64,000 nt of DNA from Lineus longissimus (GCF_910592395.1 NC_088311.1:20873695-20937694), one strand, 5' to 3'; positions 1 to 47,362 are shown, numbered from the stretch's first letter. The notes: generated by a model from the letters alone, not told the origin. Made by a program: numbers and translations.

Positions 1-174
1 AGGAGGTAATTGTTATACCTGGGCGATGCTTTGAGAGGAATAAGAATAGGACGATTGGAATTCATGTGGACTGTCTCCTGTCATTGATAATATAGAGTAA
101 CGTCAGTCAGAGGCTTGATTCACGAAACAATAGTTTTAAGTTGATTGAGGTTTGGTTGCTAGTTGTACGAAAAT

Positions 175-302
175 AGCTCACCTCCGGAGAGGTTAGCTCA
201 TCTTATGGAAGAGTCGATTCCTGGCTTGGCCACCAGGTGGCTAAAATCGAAAACAGTAGCATGTCTGTGAGGGAGGTTAGCACAATGGCCCTGGCCATTT
301 CC
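175..302 (+). mobile_element. Deleted remnant of the AGCTCACC element
   Basis: It starts with the same hairpin (AGCTCACCTC, CGGA, GAGGTTAGCT) as 21403. It keeps a TTGGCCACCAGGTGGC segment and ends with GGTTAGCACAATGGCCCTGG, matching 22565-22590. The internal 301-bp repeats are missing. Confidence 0.75.
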
Positions 303-891
303 TTTTTACAAAATAAATTTTTTCAATAATTACTTTAGCGAATTGATATCATGTGTGTCATCCACAGAAATGAAATGCCCACAAAAACAGTAGAGTACTT
401 CGGTGGCAAAGTGATACGGTAATACACTTATGACGGTTAGTTATTGTTTCACCTGGGAGATGCTGTGTTAGGAATAAGAATAGGATGCTTTGTATTCAAG
501 TGGACCAAGATGTGTCAGTGATAGTTGTTGAAGTTAATTTGGCCACTGGTTTTGCCTACCAATCATTCAGCCCTACTAGTACTTTTGGCCTTATCAGTAC
601 TTTCGTTGTATCATAGGTATTCGGAGAGGCAATTTGATATTCAGAAGGAAATTATGGTATCATTTAGTGTCAATCATGTCAGTAAGAGTTCACAAAACAG
701 TTCTGTCCTTTGATTGGGAACGAAATTGGGAACCAGTGCCTAGCCTACTACTTGATACTTCTTGGGAAGTGAATACTGATAATCATGGCTTTTATAGACT
801 AACCTCTATAATAATGAGGTGTCCTGATCGCAGAGGTCAATATAGAAATGATTTATATTGGACCAAAAGCACTGTTGGTCTTACCGAGGTG

Positions 892-917
892 TCTGCTAAG
901 GGAGGTTACACTGTAAA
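892..917 (+). mobile_element. Right terminus of a CTCTC-type inverted-repeat element
   Basis: GAGGTGTCTGCTAAGGGAGG followed by TTACACTGTA corresponds to the right terminal repeat of the 39599-39777 element. Related internal sequence (GAGGTGTCCTGATCGCAGAGG) precedes it at about 815. The left end is not clear. Confidence 0.5.
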
Positions 918-1213
918 GTGTCATCATCTCTACTTTCCCTATGAGATAATAAAGATGAGCAAGCTGACAGATATAGCTCTTCATGCCCCTCCTCATTCAT
1001 TATCTTTACTGCCTCTCACAATATCTCCCTGCTAAGGGGACCCTTGGGGTCTAAATTGACACATGGTTGTCTTGAAACAATGAATATTTTCTCACATGAG
1101 TTGATAGATAGGCGAATGACATGGTGAAATGGATGGGATTTCATAGCCCATTGATTTGCTTGGGAAGGAGAACAGAGGGTGCTGAAATGTACTATAGTCA
1201 GAGTGATTTTACG

Positions 1214-1350
1214 GGTTGATTATAGGCATCACCATTTTGGCCGGCTAGATTTTGAAATCCTAAAGCAATAGAACTCTTTCAAAATGAAAAGAAAGCCAAT
1301 TTCAGGTTTGGGAGTCTGCTCTTTGTTTTCCAAAGAACAGTGAAATTCTA
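1214..1350 (+). mobile_element. Fragment of a fold-back element (family of 48896-49134)
   Basis: It shares GTTGA..TTATAGGCATCACCATT, GAAATCCTAA, GAACTCTTTCAAAA and GGGAGTC.GCTCTTTGTTTTCC with the element near 48.9 kb, in the same order. The right terminal repeat was not found. Confidence 0.6.
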
Positions 1351-4300
1351 GCATGTCACTGGACTGTCAGCAGACGGTTATGAGAGTTTAAAAATTCACT
1401 TCTGCTGGGAAGTACTGGAAGGAAATCACACGTGGCATCCCGGTATACTGCTAGAATGTTTCAAATTCAAATTATAGATGTCAGTTGAAAGAGGATACTG
1501 TACCTTTAACCCAACATAATATGATCATCCTTTAATTTGAGATTCCTCCGATTACAAAAGATTGTTAACAAAAAAATTGATGCTAGTGTAGTTATGTTGA
1601 TGTTTCTCTAAATTACATAGCGGGCGTGATGCTTAAGTATGTTCTGGAAGCATTTGACTTTGGGAAATTACGGCTAATGCTTTGACCTTTCCAATATTGT
1701 GCCGTTTTTACTTTTGGTTATCATTACATCCAGTTCTAATTGATTAGGTGATATTCTGTTGCAAAGGCACAATCCTAGAAATAAAGGTATTTGAGCCTTC
1801 AGAGGTGTTTTAGCTAAATGAAAACCCCACAGAGGTTTTTCGGAACATCAAAAACCTTAAGTGATTTTTCATCATTGCAAAGTACCTTTAGGGAGCATAT
1901 GGCTGAAAAACCTTTAAGTATATTGCTGAGAGCGATCATTGATCATTTCATCGCTTATTGCAGCAATAACTATTGCATGTTTGTGGGGTGCTTATTGAAA
2001 ATTTGATATGTGCAAATTGAGCTAAATGTATTGTGATGTGTGTGTTGAGGCGGTGTTTGACTTGACCTTTTAGTACAAATTGCTGTGTCAAATGTATGTT
2101 TTTTTCACAAAACCTCTCTTGTCATCCGATATGAGGTAATTGACTCCTAGCATTGAATTGAGGCAAGTAATTTGCTGATGATCAATATACTGCCTGAATA
2201 AACAAACTAGGATTATGTCCAATATCGAGATATGACCTCGGGTTGCTTATATTTTCTATTTGAATGATATCGATGTACTCCCCCTCACTTTTGGCAGTCT
2301 TGCTTTATTCCGCACCCACGCTTTTAATAAAAAAGGGGTGTTTAGTTCACTTTGGTGCCCTTTGATGTACCCCCCACCCCCACCCCAAGCTGTCGGTTCA
2401 GTGATTTTTTGTGTGAAAATTGTTAAAAACTTTGATAAAAGTTCAACAGGAGTCATGGCTGGAGGAGGTGTGCTTTATCTTTAAGTTGTTTAATCTTGGA
2501 TTGGGTGCTCAATACTACATGTATTTTAAAGTGATGAAGATCACTATGCCAAAAGTGAAATTCACTTTAACTTCAAAGATCACTCCTATCCACTTCATTT
2601 TTCTGACAGCCCAAAATATGAATGAAAAACTCATCAACGATTGGAACATATCTGTCGCTTGTCGCTTTCCTTTTCCCACTAAATTGAGCATCTCCAACAG
2701 CCATCAATCAAGCTGATAAAATCCCTCATTAAAAACTACTCAACAGTAATGTGTTTTTATAGGCAGAGCGTTGGAACAATTTACTGGATTTCTTGGATGC
2801 ATCAGTTGCAATGGCCTTCATTAATTATACCTTGAATAACTTCTGTGTCTTATCAAGTGAACCAGGCATTTCTCAGGGGTTATCAATTAAGAAAGTTGTG
2901 TCTAATTGTTTCTCTGTTAATGAGTGGCCCATTAAGGTTAATGTTTCATTCATTTTATACTCTGGCAAGTTGAAAATTAAAATGATATTCCTTGGTTTTT
3001 ACTTGATAAGTGCCTGCATATACCCACCAATTTCAGGGACTAGATGCCCATTTTGGATGTTGTATCCCGATATGCATAGAGTACGGGAGCGGTTAGACAA
3101 GTGCTGACACAGACGGCTCAGGGGGGAAGTGGTGGCACAGACAAAAAGGCCTGGAATTGAACTGAGGTAATACAGCTGCCATGGCAGTCGATGCCCCTGA
3201 AAATTGGCCTTTGTGCCCTCTCAGCTCTGCTTTTACACTTTCCAATACACCAGGCCGAAATCGGGCCGGCTCTGCAGTGGATTAGCCCTAATAATTTTTG
3301 AATTCAGTGCCTGGACATAGACATTTCAAGCTGCAGGAGTGAGTGAAAGATGCCTGTTTCACACAATCATAGTCTGCGCTTAACTTTCGGTGGCTGTTTT
3401 GCACTGTGGTGCAGGCTAGGACGCTCTGACCACGGTGTGCATCCAAACTGTACGCAAGATCGTTTGGTTTGCTCCGTTAACCACGGCCCCAAGAGTCTCA
3501 CAACCTCCTTGGATGTGTTGCTGTCACCTATTTCATGGCAAGGAGAAAAATGTAGCGCCTGTTGCGGGTCTTATCTCCAAAACCTGCTCATTATGGGACT
3601 GCAAAGCATTCCAATTCGACGATAGATCGCATCGGTAGCGAAACATCCGATAATCTCTCAACAAAACGTCCTAGAGAGAACTCGTGGAATTCCCAAGACT
3701 GCTATTCTGCTGCACTTGATATCTTAACCTAATAGCTGACGGCACGCGACCTGCTGGGGAGTAATGGACATTTTATCATCGACTTAATGGGTTTCCAATG
3801 TCTTGTCCATTATTACACAAGAATTAAATTCAATGATTGTGTTTGCTGTTTAGGTTTAATATTTAATTACTGAAGTATATACCCATTACCTCAATTTTCT
3901 GTCTAACATTTGTCTGATGTTCTGTACTTGAGGCGAAATTCGGAGGTAAATTTCATTGATTTCTTAGTTAGAAATTCCTTAGAGCATTCATGCAATAACC
4001 AAATAATCGACCATTTGTTTAACAAATTGAAGATATGTTGCTCCCCCACACTGCAAACCTAATATAATTTCCATGTATTGATATGGTGAAGAAAGTAAAT
4101 ATACAGCATTGTCTCCTAATACAGCTCCTTACTTTTCAAAAACTCCAAGAGGCAATGGGGCTTTGATATGAAGAGGAAGAAAGTCTGAAGTATCTATTTT
4201 CATAACAGTCATTATTTGTGTCAATAGAGCCTGGAAGAAACTTTGAAGAAAAATCAAATCAATTATCAGTCATCATTGCAAGTTACCGCACGCAAATATT

Positions 4301-4424
4301 TTCGCAAAATCTCTGAAACGCTGCGAAAATAGTACTTAGCAAAACAAAGACAAGTTTGGTGAAGCTGCAATCAGATTGAAGTTGGTTTAGAGAAGTTACA
4401 TTGATTGCATATGAAAAAATTCAA

Positions 4425-4655
4425 CTCTGAAAGATGAAAAAATTTCTTCGTCCAAATATTTTTTTCACTTGTTTTTTTTTCTGCTCAATATGAAGAAACA
4501 TCATCAGCCGCTAAAAAATTGTGGCTTTGAAAATTTTTCAGAATCAGAAGGATGAAAAAACCAATATTTTTTCACTTGTTTTTTTTCTGCTCAATATGAA
4601 GAAACATCATCAGCCCCCAAAAAATTTTGGCTTTGAAAATTTTTCTGAATTTTGA
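4425..4655 (+). repeat. Tandem duplication, about 108-bp unit
   Basis: The segment with TTTTTTTCACTTG, TCTGCTCAATATGAAGAAAC, ATCATCAGCC and TTGGCTTTGAAAATTTTTC occurs twice, at about 4452 and 4560, with few differences. A degenerate third start (AACTCTGAAAGATGAAAAAA) precedes it. Confidence 0.85.
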
Positions 4656-4727
4656 ACTCACAACAATATCAACAATTTTGGCAGGAAAACCTAATCGTGC
4701 ATTCTGTCCCCAAATTTTCAACTTCAC

Positions 4728-4805
4728 TTACGCAACCGCCCCGGTTACGCGACCATTCAACCTCGGTCCCATGAGTGGTCGTGTTACCAGGGATCCACTG
4801 TAGGC
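4728..4805 (-). mobile_element. Terminal fragment of an inverted-repeat element (uncertain)
   Basis: On the minus strand it starts TACAGTGGATCCCTGGTAAC, then ACGACCACTCATGGGACC. The TACAGTGGA start is like the terminal repeats of the CTCTC-type elements, but the second end was not found. Confidence 0.3.
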
Positions 4806-7800
4806 CCTACACAGTATTCTAGTTGAAATTATGACGATCCGACGCTACAGACTATTCATCAATTTCAATTTATATTGCAAACCATCACAATAAACAGAAA
4901 TAATCATTTCGTAGAAGAAAGCAAATACAATGTGTCACATGTTTATTAAAAAGTATCATATGTTCATAATGATTTCATCAATATTGACAGTTTCTAAAAC
5001 GTTGCTACTTATAATGGTAATTGTTTCTCTGCAATTTGATATGGTTTTATTCTTGAGAGGAAAATGGATCAATACTTGGTAGAAATGAAAACTTCATTCG
5101 GAACATCGTGATTGAGGTATTTCCTCTGTAGTCTCTGCCTGTACCTCTGGAGAAATCCATGCCATTTATCTGTATATCACACGCACCGATGTTGAAGTTG
5201 CACCTCACCCAAATTGATCTAATTCTGTGGTATGTATAATTCATATGCCATATTCATATTCGTGTGTGTTTCTAGTAACACAATTTAGATCACATCAACC
5301 TCACTTGCAATGGCCACTGTACTTCTGACATTTGCTGGATTTCAAAACAACTTACTTTGTCATGTTTGTTTGCCCCTTAATCTTCTTGGAGCGCTGCAAA
5401 AGTTTCATCGCAAAATATTGCGTGGCTTCTAAGTCACTGACATGTAGAAATTGTCAAAAAATACATCAAAATAATTCTCTTTGAAATATTCCTGGCTGAT
5501 TTCCACAAACATTTATAGGGATATTTTCTCATCTAACATGCCAATTCCTCGAAAAGTTCACTCCAGTAATATTTCCAATGATATTTCATCTCGAGCCATT
5601 TCCACATTTCGTATTCATTATCGGTGACAAGATAGCGGAGTATGATTCGAATTATAAGAAGAGTACAATGGTTTATTAGTCGCAATTATTGAACTGCTTG
5701 TAACTCTAGGACACGCGTCGATCTCCGATAATCAGATATTCTGTTCGTAGCATCCCGATGATGGGATAAGATGTTTTTTCTTGGCCCTGGAGGAGTGACT
5801 TGGTGACATTCAAGATCCTGTGACGTCGAGCTAATTGTGGCAAATGTTGTGTGAAGAACTCTCAAGGCATTTATTCTTAAAGAAGTAGGCCGTTAGTACT
5901 TATATGCAGCTCAGGAAAATAGAAATGCAGTTATGCCAAAGAGAGAGGTTTGTTCCCAAGATCCTTGTGTCGCGCATGAAACGTCGTTTTCCTCACCAGC
6001 CCAACATCGAGTGTGTAAATTTATCCAAACAGACCATATTCTGTTAATAGCAACATTGTTAATTGCTCAAATCAAAAGCGTTATAGTATGTATGTTTCTA
6101 CCTTATAAGATTTCTATGTCTGATATTGATTCATGTTCTCTCGCTCTTATTAGCGTTAGTGGCAATGCAGCCCTAGAAAGGTTAATTAGCGAGGAATGGC
6201 GGAAAGGCCAGGTCAGCAGCTTCCTGGTCTTGTCATCGTCTTTGGTCCAAATGGTAATTATACCGCAGATGGTTTCTTGTCATGGGATTGGATGAATATA
6301 CTCTAGTTTCACCAATCTAAGACCACTTTGTTTATTACTACAAAGGCAACAGGAAGGTCAATCTAGAACATCATGGCAATCCGAAGGTTGGTGTCGTCAT
6401 TCAGTATCTGTGCCATGTTCCGAACTCCTGGAGCCTAAAGAAGCATCCGCAATTCCGACCTTCCTCTTTCGTCAGAATTACTCCCCGGTCAAGCCTTGTT
6501 AACTCGGAGTCAATTGATATGTCAAGAGGTTTCCAAGGCGATCAATTGAGTATGGACCTTATCTAAAGCTCTCCCGCTTGCTTTGGCAAAAAGGCACCAG
6601 ACACGCCAAAGTCAATCTTGGCCGTGCAGTGGTCAATCGAATAAGCCAAGAGGTTACGACCACCCGACTAATCCAGAAAATTACCGTCATTTGTGTCTAT
6701 CTTGAGGTCGAGATTGATGTATGATTGTGAGGCACTGAAAAGGAAGGTAATCACATGTGCATTAGGGTTGACCAATAAGGAGACTGCTTTGAAACGATTT
6801 GCTTGAATTGACAGAGTGAGTTTCGGTGACTTTGACTACGAAGGACTTAAAAATGGCAGAGGCAACTAGAGTCTATTGAGATGGACTCGGGTCTCAGTAA
6901 AACACAAAAGATAAATTCCACCAGGATTGTCACTTTATCTGATGCACAAGGATAAGCAGACTTAACTCACTGGGCTGTGGTTGGAAGGACTGTTGATTCT
7001 ACCACTAAGCAAACTGCTAATGAGAGTTGCCAAAAAAATAAGGGACCGAAATAAGGCTGATGGAAAGGATCTTACCACTTGCTGTAAATCTGGTATGATG
7101 CATATGTGGAACATGGTACAGCAATACCGTCAACACAGGCCTTCTTTGTGGACAATTTCGCAATCATCTTTGGAAAGGCTTAGCAATACCCTGACTTAAA
7201 TCTGGCTAATTAAATCAATTTTGTTGCACCTTCACGAGATCCTGCCGTGATTACCTTTGTCTCAAAAAGCGATAAATCATTGTGGTTTCTAATATGTACT
7301 GCAGCTGTCTGATAGAATTTTCATAGCAATTGTAACAATGATATACAAAATGTAGAGAATCTATAATCAATCTTTGGTATAGTTTTCAACTTGTGGGGTG
7401 CCAGAAAATCAAGGAGGTGCCATTGTTGTCTGTTTTAATTACTTTTTAGGTATGATTGATGCGGGGCCAATTGACATTGAAATGTGAATCGCAACCGGTA
7501 TCTCGCTAGAATCTGGAGTTTGTCTTGGTTTGTTTCATATCAGTACTTCAGTAGGGAATGAACTATGAAATGGATTCTTGTTTGGGAACTGATCAAACAT
7601 GTTAGTTGGCAAGTTTAAATCTTATCTTCCGTTCATTAAGAAAAAGTTAGCAACAATCCTACCAGCTGTGTTTTTCTCGAGGTCCGTCTCTATTTTCTTC
7701 GGCGTTGCTTTTCGAAAGAAGAAGCTCCTGCCTAAACGTACTGATGGATGTCACAATCGTTTAGTGAAATTCCTTCCTTATAAACATGTCTAATCATGCA

Positions 7801-10534
7801 ATTTACCAGTCACTAAATTGCATTGTAGACTTTTAATGGAACTTGAACACTATAACTCGATTAGGGTTGAGAACGACCTGATGAAGTTACGCTGTCCAGA
7901 GTATGATTTCGCGATCGATGCAGAAAGTGATGTCAAACGGCATGCAACGTATGCCGTGTCGCTTTCACAACCTTGCTCCCATATAGACCAAATACGCCTG
8001 GATACAAGGTACACCAGGCTGGCATCTTATGCAAAATACACCTTTATTGACAATGGCCACGCTGCTACACGCTGTTATCAGGGATGTGAAAGGGCAGAAA
8101 GCAAAACAACTTTCTCATGAAAATGTTGTTCTTACAACTGCCCCTACTAGGTAAATATCTCGTGAAACATGAAACACACATTACTATCTCACATATTTTT
8201 ACTAGCATCCCATTGTGAAACTGACACTGATCTTTGGTTTTGACATGTCTAAAAAGGTGTTGTCCTTCTGTGTTTGACCTTTAGCTTCACTGGGAAATTC
8301 TTTAAAGCTAATTTTTCATCAGGGTCAAGTGATTCATGTGACCTTTCTCACTCTCTTTAGACTTTTTCATTATGTTCAAATGTATACACTTACTCAGCTT
8401 CACTCATAAATAAATCGTCTTGGGACAACGCTGTAAAGTATACCTTAGAATCCCAGAACCATCTTCTACACTAAGTATTCCTTGCCAAGTGTTACCAACT
8501 CGCATAGTATTCTCACTTATCTATGTTGCCTATCTTTCGGAAGGCAAAAAAGCGTGCTCCCAAGACAACCAAAGTCAATTGCTCACTCCTTAAAAGGGAA
8601 TTGGCTTCTTAAATTACCGATAAAAATGCAGTAAAACTCAAGTAGCCTTCTTGGGCTAATAACATATCATATTATGGACTAGAGCGAGACTCGAATCTAT
8701 TTTATCTAACATGGCTAAGTGGTAATTACCTTACAAGTCAATATTTCCAATTTCTGGCTGCTGAATTCCCTGCTCCCCTGACGTCGTTATGGTGTCGTAA
8801 TTGAGAAAACCAATCAGAAGGAAGAAAGAAGATCAGTACTGTGCGGACAGTCATTTCTTATGTAATGTCCATTTCTTCTACATTGTGGCCTGACTCCCGT
8901 AGAACTTTTTCCCGCTGCTGTCACCGCAGCAAGAAAGCTGCATGCTTGAAGCTCGGGGGCCGGCTATTTGGTAATTCAAAGTACCGGCTAGTGTGTACTG
9001 GTGGCAAGTGGTAGTGGGTGATTCTTAGTTACAAAATGTCCAATAGGGCCAAACAGCTGGTTACACTGCATGGTGGCATCCGCAGAGGCAAATATGCTCT
9101 TTTGAGTCCACAGGAAAACTATGCAAATGTCTGGCCAATCTCATTCTGACACCATTCGTTGGACATCATTCTGACATTATTCTTGCAAGATATCAACTTG
9201 AAATTCATGGAATGGTGTCATTTCAGATGTCCATCAGGCATCTTCTTATTTCAAAATTATTTCTCACTTTAGTTTTGTTTTAAGCTTTTGTGAGGGTTAA
9301 TTTAGTAAAGTTTTGTAACCAATTTTTGATCGCATTCCAACTGAGTCTGTTTATCGGTTATAGTTTCCTGATTGATTTTATTATCGATCAACGATAGATC
9401 CAATTATATCGCTTTGTCATGTTTGCGGAATATTTTTTGACAATTTCATCATCTTGTTTAGATTTATTAGTGTCGTGACATGACTATTCAGCAGGACTCC
9501 TCGGTAAATGTGCCCTTAATTGCTTTCTGTTTATTTGTATTTTACATTTGTAAAAATTACTCCCATGCTCAAATAAACAATGATTCTTTTTAGCTCACCT
9601 GTCATCATGAAAATCAAGATCAACGACACTATATAATCAGTTAACTACGTTTGGAACACCTACATCTGAATAAACCAAGAGCATGACCTTTTACCACTCT
9701 TAAGGACTGAAACAACCCTCAATAATAGCTGTTCATGTATTGATCAACTAATTATGATATTGACACTAAAATGAATATTGTCGATGTAATATCAGGGAGG
9801 CAAGCAAGTTCATTCTGTAACTTAAGCTGGGAAAAAAATCTAATGATGTTGTTATTGTTCTATTTGTATCGGTGAGTGACTGCCACTTGCACTGATTTTT
9901 ATTGCAGGCGTTTGTAATGAACACAGCAAGTGGGTGATTTTTGTTGCACGTGCTTTTAGTCACAGGTTGCAGTGCTTTAAATCACTGGCGAGTGCTTGAA
10001 TTGTCACGTTGACTAAATATGAGAAAGTTTACAATAAGCATGATTTCCTGGTCATCTCTTTGATCACATTGTTATGGATACCATCAAATGTTGTCTCGAG
10101 CGATCTGCATGCTGCATGCAACGACACTATGATTTTGTCCACAATTAATCTCCGACATAGTGATCTAGTATTTTGTGGTGATGTTACCATGGTAACATAA
10201 AGGTGATGCATTAATGAGTCGGAGACAGACAAGCTTGTGTCCCTTTCGGCCAGAGATGCTTTCTTATCTTATGATATTATAACCATTTGTGAGAAGTGTT
10301 GTCAGACACTCAATGCTCGCGGGATAAAGGCAGGTGATCATTAATGCACGTGTCGCAACAGAGAACTTCTCTTATGTTTGCTGTGATGAGCGTGCGATGA
10401 AGGGGGGGGCACATATCCCATCAGGTATTAGTATTATTAAGGGCATACCCCATTCGTGTTATATTTTCTTTTGACTTGCAAAGCCCATCAGAAATGTACA
10501 GTTCCTTTTAAAGGCCTACTGTTATAGATCTGCA

Positions 10535-10718
10535 GATCTGCTTTTGGAATACCCTATAATCACCCCACAGAAATCAATCGGGGGTGTCAAGGAGCAACCA
10601 GAAGGCGCCCAATTGAACTCGACCAGTAGGGAACCAAGCAGTGACTCGGCTGGGAGTCGAACCCACGACCCCTTGATCATGAGGCCGCACCTCTTCCACC
10701 GCACTACCGCTGCCCCGG
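10535..10718 (-). mobile_element. tRNA-derived SINE
   Basis: On the minus strand the head reads GCAGCGGTAGTGCGGTGGAA (A-box-like). GGGTTCGACTCCCAG (B box) follows after about 30 bp. No acceptor-stem pairing of a functional tRNA is apparent, so it is taken as a SINE. The tail is not well defined. Confidence 0.65.
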
Positions 10719-13700
10719 TAGGTCAGTTGACCTGTACTTAGAGAGCAAGAACGGCTCCCCATGTTGTGCTAGTAATCGCATTGTTTCTTGTCCGGAAATT
10801 GTGTGGTAGTGTAGGTGAACCATGTTTATCTGATATCCTGAACATTTTGACCAAATACGCTGTATTGACAACATTCTGGCTCTGATATAAATGAACATGG
10901 TCTCTTCGCGTAAAATTGACATGTAGGTATTTGTAAAGTTTCATTTTCCTGCTCCACAAACATGTAATATTTAAAGGGACACTTCAGACAGTAGCCAGGT
11001 GTGCCATGATAAGTTACGCAATGTTGCCAATAGGGGTCACTGCCATTTCACATTTTATCATATACCGTATGTGCATTGATCTGGTAGACAAAACCACAGA
11101 AAGTGAAAATTTCAGTCAACCTGTCTGTACAACACGTACATCATTGTTGAACTTTATCGCCAGTACATTTTTACATGATTTAACATTTTCAAATTCAATG
11201 ACAAATTTCAAATTATTCATGAATGGCGTAGATTGAAAAATCTCTTGTCAGCCCATCGCAATAGCTAATTGAATCCCAATAGAGCAATTGTCAAGCCCTT
11301 GAAATAATTTCTTTCAAGCTAATACCACAACTTTTGCACTCACCTCATGTCCGACACATTATTTTGATACCCGCTGAATAGCCAGTAATGGACCAGCTAT
11401 CAGCAAGAGTGCTATCTGACAAATGCAGTGTTCAGTTGATGTGAGTTCCTGGCCCAATTTACTGGAGACGGGAACAAATTTTGTGCTGGGTGATATTGGC
11501 ACTTGGCGATATCAGGTATATTGGGGGATATTAGTATTATTCATTCATTCATGCTCTTCCCTTGGGATTCTGCACCAGAACAACGGGATATTTGATTGAT
11601 TTGGTACGGACTCAGTTTTATTAAGGGCAGGCCATCTTGTGTTTTGATAACTTCTTCTTCTTCCTCCAGATGTTCACAACAAGTGAGATTTTCACAAAAA
11701 AACACATTCGGCATCCGTCCATGCTCCACAGTCATACACTGTAGTTCTCCACTAATTCCAAAAACGCCTTGTTTAATCCTTTTAAGCTTTTGAAGGCATG
11801 TTGTTTCAATTTGATGTGCTTACAGTTTACTCAAAAATAAGTGTTCCAAAAGACGCGTCTCTCGTTTCTATAGAGGGAGTCGGGCCTAAGGGATTGACAA
11901 ACAGTATTGGTTAGTCTCTTAGCTTGGCAAAAACCCATTTATTCACATTTATGCACATTAATGTGACCCTCCATAGAGAATATGGATGTACATGTACCTG
12001 CAGCAAATTGCATGAAATTGACATTTAATGTGGCTGGCGCATCTCTACTAACGCGTTTAGTTGCGTCAACTTCCTTGATTGTCAGCCGAAGGTACTTCCT
12101 ATGCAGATTAGCGTAGCATGCCTCTGGGTGCATGCGGTTGTGTCGCAGGCCGCATGCGTCTTAGGTGGCTTAGATGTATTAGAAACTGAATGTAGAATGC
12201 TGTGGGTGCATTCTGCATATACTAAGCAACCAAGATGCAGGTCCGAAGGCCCACAGAGTTACAGAAAGTCCCTGATAGGGTCTCTCAAATCTCACAGTGC
12301 ATCGAAACTATCATACTGTGTGAGGAATGTATATCGCTGAATACAACACACTCCATGCAACTATTCCCCCGAAGACCACCGTGCTGACCTTCTTTGCTAT
12401 GCTTACATTCATGTAGTAGAAAAGTGTTCCTTTCAATATGCAATTACGAAGCGGCTGCGATGGCTTCTCATATCATTAACTCAGCCAATACCTGGGAGAT
12501 TCTCCAGGACGACATCATGTCCATCAGTAATTAGCCCTGCTCCTCTGGCCAGCAATAGTTCAGGGAAAGGGGAACAAATTAACCAATTAACTCTTTATGC
12601 CGTCACTGATGCTGGAATTGTGTTCCTGAGAAGATGGCGTTTTGTAGACAACAGCAAGATTGTATCAAGGAACTCTCACCGATCTAAGTCTGTTTCGGAA
12701 AATTCAAGAAACTGGAGATATTATGCACATGGTTGTGAGATTGCTCAACTCGGAAACATGGAAATTGTCCGATCAGCTCATGATGAAAGTTGTCAGCTTG
12801 GCCTTTGTGACAATTTTGTAGTCATGAATCGGCCTTAGGGTGGTGAAACTCGAGTATCTTATGGGCAGAATGATACTCTGACTGTGGCGTGCGCTTAAAG
12901 CCTCTGCCAGGGGTTTTAAAACATATTTGAGAATGTTGACACATGAATATTTGTACTCTCAGAAGGATGGCTGACATGTCCTTTAACGAATGTCCTCAGA
13001 GAACATCTTCCATGGAAATCTTCCCTATTATTGATGATCTTTGGCTGCCGGCGTTTGACCGCTGCCTCCTTCCGCTATTGATCGACCATTTCAAAGATGT
13101 TGTGATTGCATTATTGAATGGAGAATGGGCGAGATGATCACTAAATCACATTGACTTGCATATACCACGAACCATCACGATGACTATTGGCGAAATACCA
13201 ATCAGATTCCCGCCGGCGGAGTCCCTGCGGTGAAGAGCACCTCGGGCGCCTCTCACTAATAGTTCAGTATAGGAACCTATGTAACGAAATGCCTGCATTC
13301 AATTCCTAATCGGGTTCCCGAAGGGGTTCGTGACTGCGTTTGACAATTGGTCACAAATTGACGAATAAAAGTACTGTGATTTGATCTATGTATATAAACC
13401 AGTAGGATAAGCGGCGCCATCATCTTTCAGGGCCCGAAGGCGGGATACACTTGAGCCCATCTCATTATATCCTCATAACGTAACATATATCTTCTTTTCT
13501 GTTCGCCCAATTACTCAACCAATTAAAGGACAAAAGGGAGCACTGCTTGCCTGGTCACAGTTATCACTGTATTTGACTAGACTCTGCTGTCTCCTGTATC
13601 TGATCAGTCAATTTCAATTACTGCTTGCATGTAATGTCATGTTACACAAAAACAGTTGCTGAAATAATGGGCTTTTTTGACCGATAGTCTCACTTTTATC

Positions 13701-13801
13701 CGATCGAAATGTTATGAGGTGTCAATGCATTTCAGTCAAATGATATTTCGAAGTCATTAAGGAAGTTATCCTCAACATTCTTTTTCATTCTGTCTTTTCA
13801 G

Positions 13802-46329
<32,528 letters not shown>

Positions 46330-47362
46330 CCATTCCTATTGCCATCTAGTGAAAATATTCAGTGCAATCACGGGGAAAAAAACGCAAATTCATATTGTGA
46401 CTGATGATGCAAATATTGTTCAGGGTTTGCAAATAATACACATTTAGTTATTTGAGGAAGTTGCACAGATTTTGTTCAGAGAATGCTGTAACTTTATTTT
46501 CGCAGCCCTGAATCTAATGAAAAGGTATTTGTTTCTGAAATTTCTCTTCCGTTAATTCCGATGAAAACATTGACTCTCCATTCTGAAAGCCATAAGATGT
46601 ATAATTGTCCTGCAAAGTTTGCATTTTTACCCCGTCAAACACACAAAAATATTTGGGTCATAAAAGTATTTGGGTTTAAGGTACTAACAAGCGAGGGTGA
46701 AGATCGGAACATTGCGGCTGTTATTGTAAAGCATCGATATACTCAACTATGCCAAAAAACCAGCCGATACTCCACTGAATATTTTAATGCAAGATTTAAT
46801 TGATAACTAGTAATAATCTTGGTACAGTGTCATTGTGTGTGTCGCCAATATAACTCAGATGGGTTCGAGCTGGGGAGGGGGGTCATTCGATATATGTCCA
46901 CTCCCCGTGAGCATATTCCAGCCTAGAATGATGGGCTTCTATTTGCAAATGGTGCCTGTTCGCTTGTGTAAATCTACGTCCTTTCGCACTGCATTAATTA
47001 GGTCTACCCCCGGTCTATCCCCGATTCTCAATTGGGTGGAAGATGCTATCCTCTTGATTCTTACCTTCCGGTTTCTGCTCATACATTTATTTTAGAATGA
47101 GCGTGTCTAGCAAATTGAGACATAAATGTCATCATCGAGGTAAAATTTTAACGCGCTATGATTTTGCAATATGCCAGCTGATTTTAGTCAAAGTTTATTT
47201 CTAATTATGTATTGACGTGACTTGTAAATACATTACCCTTAAAGTTGTGATTGTTTACTTTGTAAAATATGGTGTATCTATCTATATCCATATTGATATT
47301 GTCTTCACAGAACTTAAGAAACTTGTATTTATTATTGTTTTGTTTTTGAAGAGTTTAGTAAA

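Larger units (their letters stand above)
1..13801. other. Upstream flank or 5' intron of the pikachurin-like gene, no exon recognised
   Basis: No open frame here shows a recognisable domain or convincing splice-flanked coding pattern. It contains an AGCTCACC element remnant (175-302), an inverted-repeat element fragment (1214-1350), the right end of a CTCTC-type element (892-917), a 108-bp tandem duplication (4425-4650), a terminal-repeat-like fragment (4728-4805) and a SINE (10535-10718). Because the 13802 exon begins in phase 1, at least the 3' portion must be intron. Confidence 0.6.

Noticed and set aside
10535-10718. Functional tRNA gene
   Set aside because: A and B boxes are present, but cloverleaf pairing and an acceptor stem are not; the same applies to the other tRNA-like heads, which fit SINEs better.
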